64,000 bases of DNA from a virus: positions 1-64,000 of IMG/VR virus record IMGVR_UViG_3300009149_000024. One strand, given 5' to 3'. Within the stretch, counting starts at the first letter, position 1, and each line of letters begins with the position of its first letter. Below are positions 62,242 to 64,000 of the stretch, one piece after another. The notes under the pieces are model-generated. The model was given only the letters and a program-made list of their open reading frames with translations, searched no databases and was not told the DNA's origin. The position numbers and the translations under genes were made by a program.

Positions 62242-64000
62242 TTAAAATAATCTCAATTGATTTGATGATACAGTTAGAATGTTATTTATTTCATTTTCAA
62301 TGGCCTGGATATAATAACCTTTATCAATATTATATGATTCCCATTTAGGTTCCATTTTCATTTTGTTAAAGATTGCTTGTATCCATTTACCAGCTTCTAA
62401 TTGTATTTCTCTTTTATCAACTCTGTTAACCTTTATAATTTTAACTCCAGTCTTAGATATATAATATCTATTGATTTTTTGAAGTTCATCTTCTACAAAA
62501 GCACCCTGCTTGATTGATCTGGCCACACATTTCCAATCACCATTTGATTTGCTACCAATACAATAATCAAGTATATTTTTGTTTTCATTTAAATATTCTT
62601 CAGGAAGAACATTATGCACAAAATACTGATAGATTGCTTTAGGTATAACTAACTTTGATTTGTTTTTGTGTAGCTGTAAATTGTGAAAATCAAATCTACC
62701 TTTTAACTTCACAGGAGCATAGCTAAACTTATCATTTTCTACTTTAAATAAATAATGTGGATCTGATTGTTTAATTGCTCTCCATTTAGTAATGTCAACT
62801 TCTTTGTAGTCATTGATACCAATGTAATTGTTTACATCTCCTAATACCAATTTTTGGTATTGATCATGTTCTAAAGATAAATTGGTAGTTTCTTCCCACT
62901 CTTTACAGATAAGCATATACTCATCATAGTACTTTCTAGGTATTAATGTCTCAACACCATCTGTATTATGTAATAATGCTATTGCACCTGGGATTCTTTC
63001 CATAATTTGCTCATAAAGCATCATCAAACTCAATTGACCATTGATTGTAATCCTCATACATAACTCAGGATCATAAAAAAAGCTGTTTTCATCATTGCTA
63101 AGACCAAAAGTAGAGTTAAGTATAATCTTGTATACATAATTCATTGGATTGCTCTTAGGGATCTTCTTACGCTCTTCAAAGAACCATTCATATTGATCAC
63201 AAAATTCATCAACAGGAAAATGTCCCGGAGACCATCTATTTCTGATTGCAAGATTAGGATAAAAACTGGTAACATCTGAAGACATAATAATCATATCTTC
63301 ATTGCTTTCATAAACACCTTTTTTTCTTGCACCATGTACACCACCTAAACCAAAGTCAGTTTTAACATCTCTGTAATTCAAACTATACTTGAAGCTGCCT
63401 TTAAGATTCTTTCCATTTATTTCTAATGCATTAAATCTTTGCAATAAAGTACTAAACTCACTAGAACTAAACTTGATATAAGGTAGAATGATATCTTTAA
63501 TTTTAATGATATCTCTATGTGTTCTCATATCTTTCAATTCTTTTTTAGGAATATTTAGTTTTTCAGATAAATAATAGCCAAACAACTCTTTACTAATTCT
63601 TGGTTCAGAAGCACTAAATAAATTAATACCATATGTTTTAGTCAATTCTTTTCTTAATCCTATCTGTGATTTTGATCTGTTATATATTTCCTTAGTTGAC
63701 CTTACATCATTAATACAGTATTCCAATATTGTATCAATCTCCTCTCTTGTAGTTATTGCTGATTCATGGTGAATAGGCATTTCAAGAATGTTATCCCAAT
63801 CCATGCTATATTGGATCCATTTCAAACTAGAACGCTTTGCCGGGTTGTCCCAGTGATGCATTTTAAAGATATCTATTTGACCAATTGACATTTTCCATTG
63901 AGGGTAATCTGAAAACTCCTTTTTATTGCTTTTCTCTATAGCTCTTTGTGCACATCTATAAATGATATTTGCAATTTCACAACCCGTAAAATCCCACCAA
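62242..64000 (-). CDS. Family B DNA polymerase, 5'-partial
   Basis: The frame runs off the window; 585 codons plus stop are visible. The exonuclease domain is present (WDFTGCEIANIIYRCAQ..., IDIFKMHHWDNP, and YCINDVRSTKEIY as Exo III). Polymerase motifs follow in order: motif A SSDVTSFYPNLAI, motif B KIILNSTFGLS and motif C HNTDGVE. The catalytic Asp of motif A and the Asp of TDG are intact. It is a protein- or RNA-primed phage replicase of the PolB type common in part of the crAss-like phages; the other part use PolA. Three bases separate it from the small downstream gene. Confidence 0.92.
   Translation of the reverse strand, partial: WWDFTGCEIANIIYRCAQRAIEKSNKKEFSDYPQWKMSIGQIDIFKMHHWDNPAKRSSLKWIQYSMDWDNILEMPIHHESAITTREEIDTILEYCINDVRSTKEIYNRSKSQIGLRKELTKTYGINLFSASEPRISKELFGYYLSEKLNIPKKELKDMRTHRDIIKIKDIILPYIKFSSSEFSTLLQRFNALEINGKNLKGSFKYSLNYRDVKTDFGLGGVHGARKKGVYESNEDMIIMSSDVTSFYPNLAIRNRWSPGHFPVDEFCDQYEWFFEERKKIPKSNPMNYVYKIILNSTFGLSNDENSFFYDPELCMRITINGQLSLMMLYEQIMERIPGAIALLHNTDGVETLIPRKYYDEYMLICKEWEETTNLSLEHDQYQKLVLGDVNNYIGINDYKEVDITKWRAIKQSDPHYLFKVENDKFSYAPVKLKGRFDFHNLQLHKNKSKLVIPKAIYQYFVHNVLPEEYLNENKNILDYCIGSKSNGDWKCVARSIKQGAFVEDELQKINRYYISKTGVKIIKVNRVDKREIQLEAGKWIQAIFNKMKMEPKWESYNIDKGYYIQAIENEINNILTVSSNQLRLF

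Noticed and set aside
1-64000. CRISPR array, integrase or insertion sequence
   Set aside because: No regularly spaced repeats, no recombinase or transposase motifs, and no terminal inverted repeats with target duplications were seen; the only mobile gene is the GIY-YIG endonuclease.

Overview
The window looks like part of a crAss-like phage (order Crassvirales) infecting a member of the Bacteroidota. The sequence is AT-rich, and almost every gene ends in TAA. Starts mostly lack a Shine-Dalgarno sequence, and at least one promoter fits the Bacteroidota pattern TTTG-N20-TAnnTTTG. The gene content fits this group: a very large P22 gp10-like muzzle/stabilization protein, several large cargo-type proteins, and a 4496-residue protein with the DFDID catalytic motif of crAss-like virion RNA polymerases, followed by a 1924-residue companion. 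Assignment of the order is an inference from gene content and gene order; no search was possible.

Layout. Block 1 (1-43973, plus strand) is the late region: a tail fibre with an S74 chaperone domain, small tail accessory proteins, a von Willebrand A-domain virion protein, a metallophosphoesterase, connector-type proteins, the muzzle, a transglycosylase, three cargo-type proteins, the giant RNA polymerase protein and a large protein with a RecB/Cas4-type nuclease motif. A bidirectional terminator closes it at 44050-44092. Block 2 (44124-47245, minus strand) is a ribonucleotide reductase cassette. Block 3 (47354-54473, plus strand) holds small membrane proteins, a nested spanin-like gene pair, a holin-like protein, small glycine-glycine-motif proteins and a 971-residue fibre, and ends in a terminator at 54618-54660. 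Block 4 (54739-64000, minus strand) is the replication and nucleotide region: a small zincin, a tRNA-like RNA, a DUF932-type protein, a MazG-like protein, ThyX, a HAD phosphatase, many very small overlapping genes, a broken deoxynucleotide monophosphate kinase, a GIY-YIG homing endonuclease and a family B DNA polymerase that runs off the window.

How it works together. The infecting virion probably ejects the giant polymerase protein with the cargo proteins so that phage genes can be transcribed in the new host. RNR, ThyX, MazG and dNMP kinase feed dNTPs, above all dTTP, to the PolB replisome. The transglycosylase and the block 3 membrane proteins would serve wall passage and lysis.

Main points for a second look: a single in-frame TAG in the tail fibre; a 5-base insertion that destroys the P-loop of dNMP kinase directly beside a homing endonuclease; a tRNA-like RNA about twice normal length; the polymerase-zincin giant protein and its companion; a 23-base motif repeated upstream of two plus-strand clusters; and a recurring Gly-Gly motif across many virion-region proteins.
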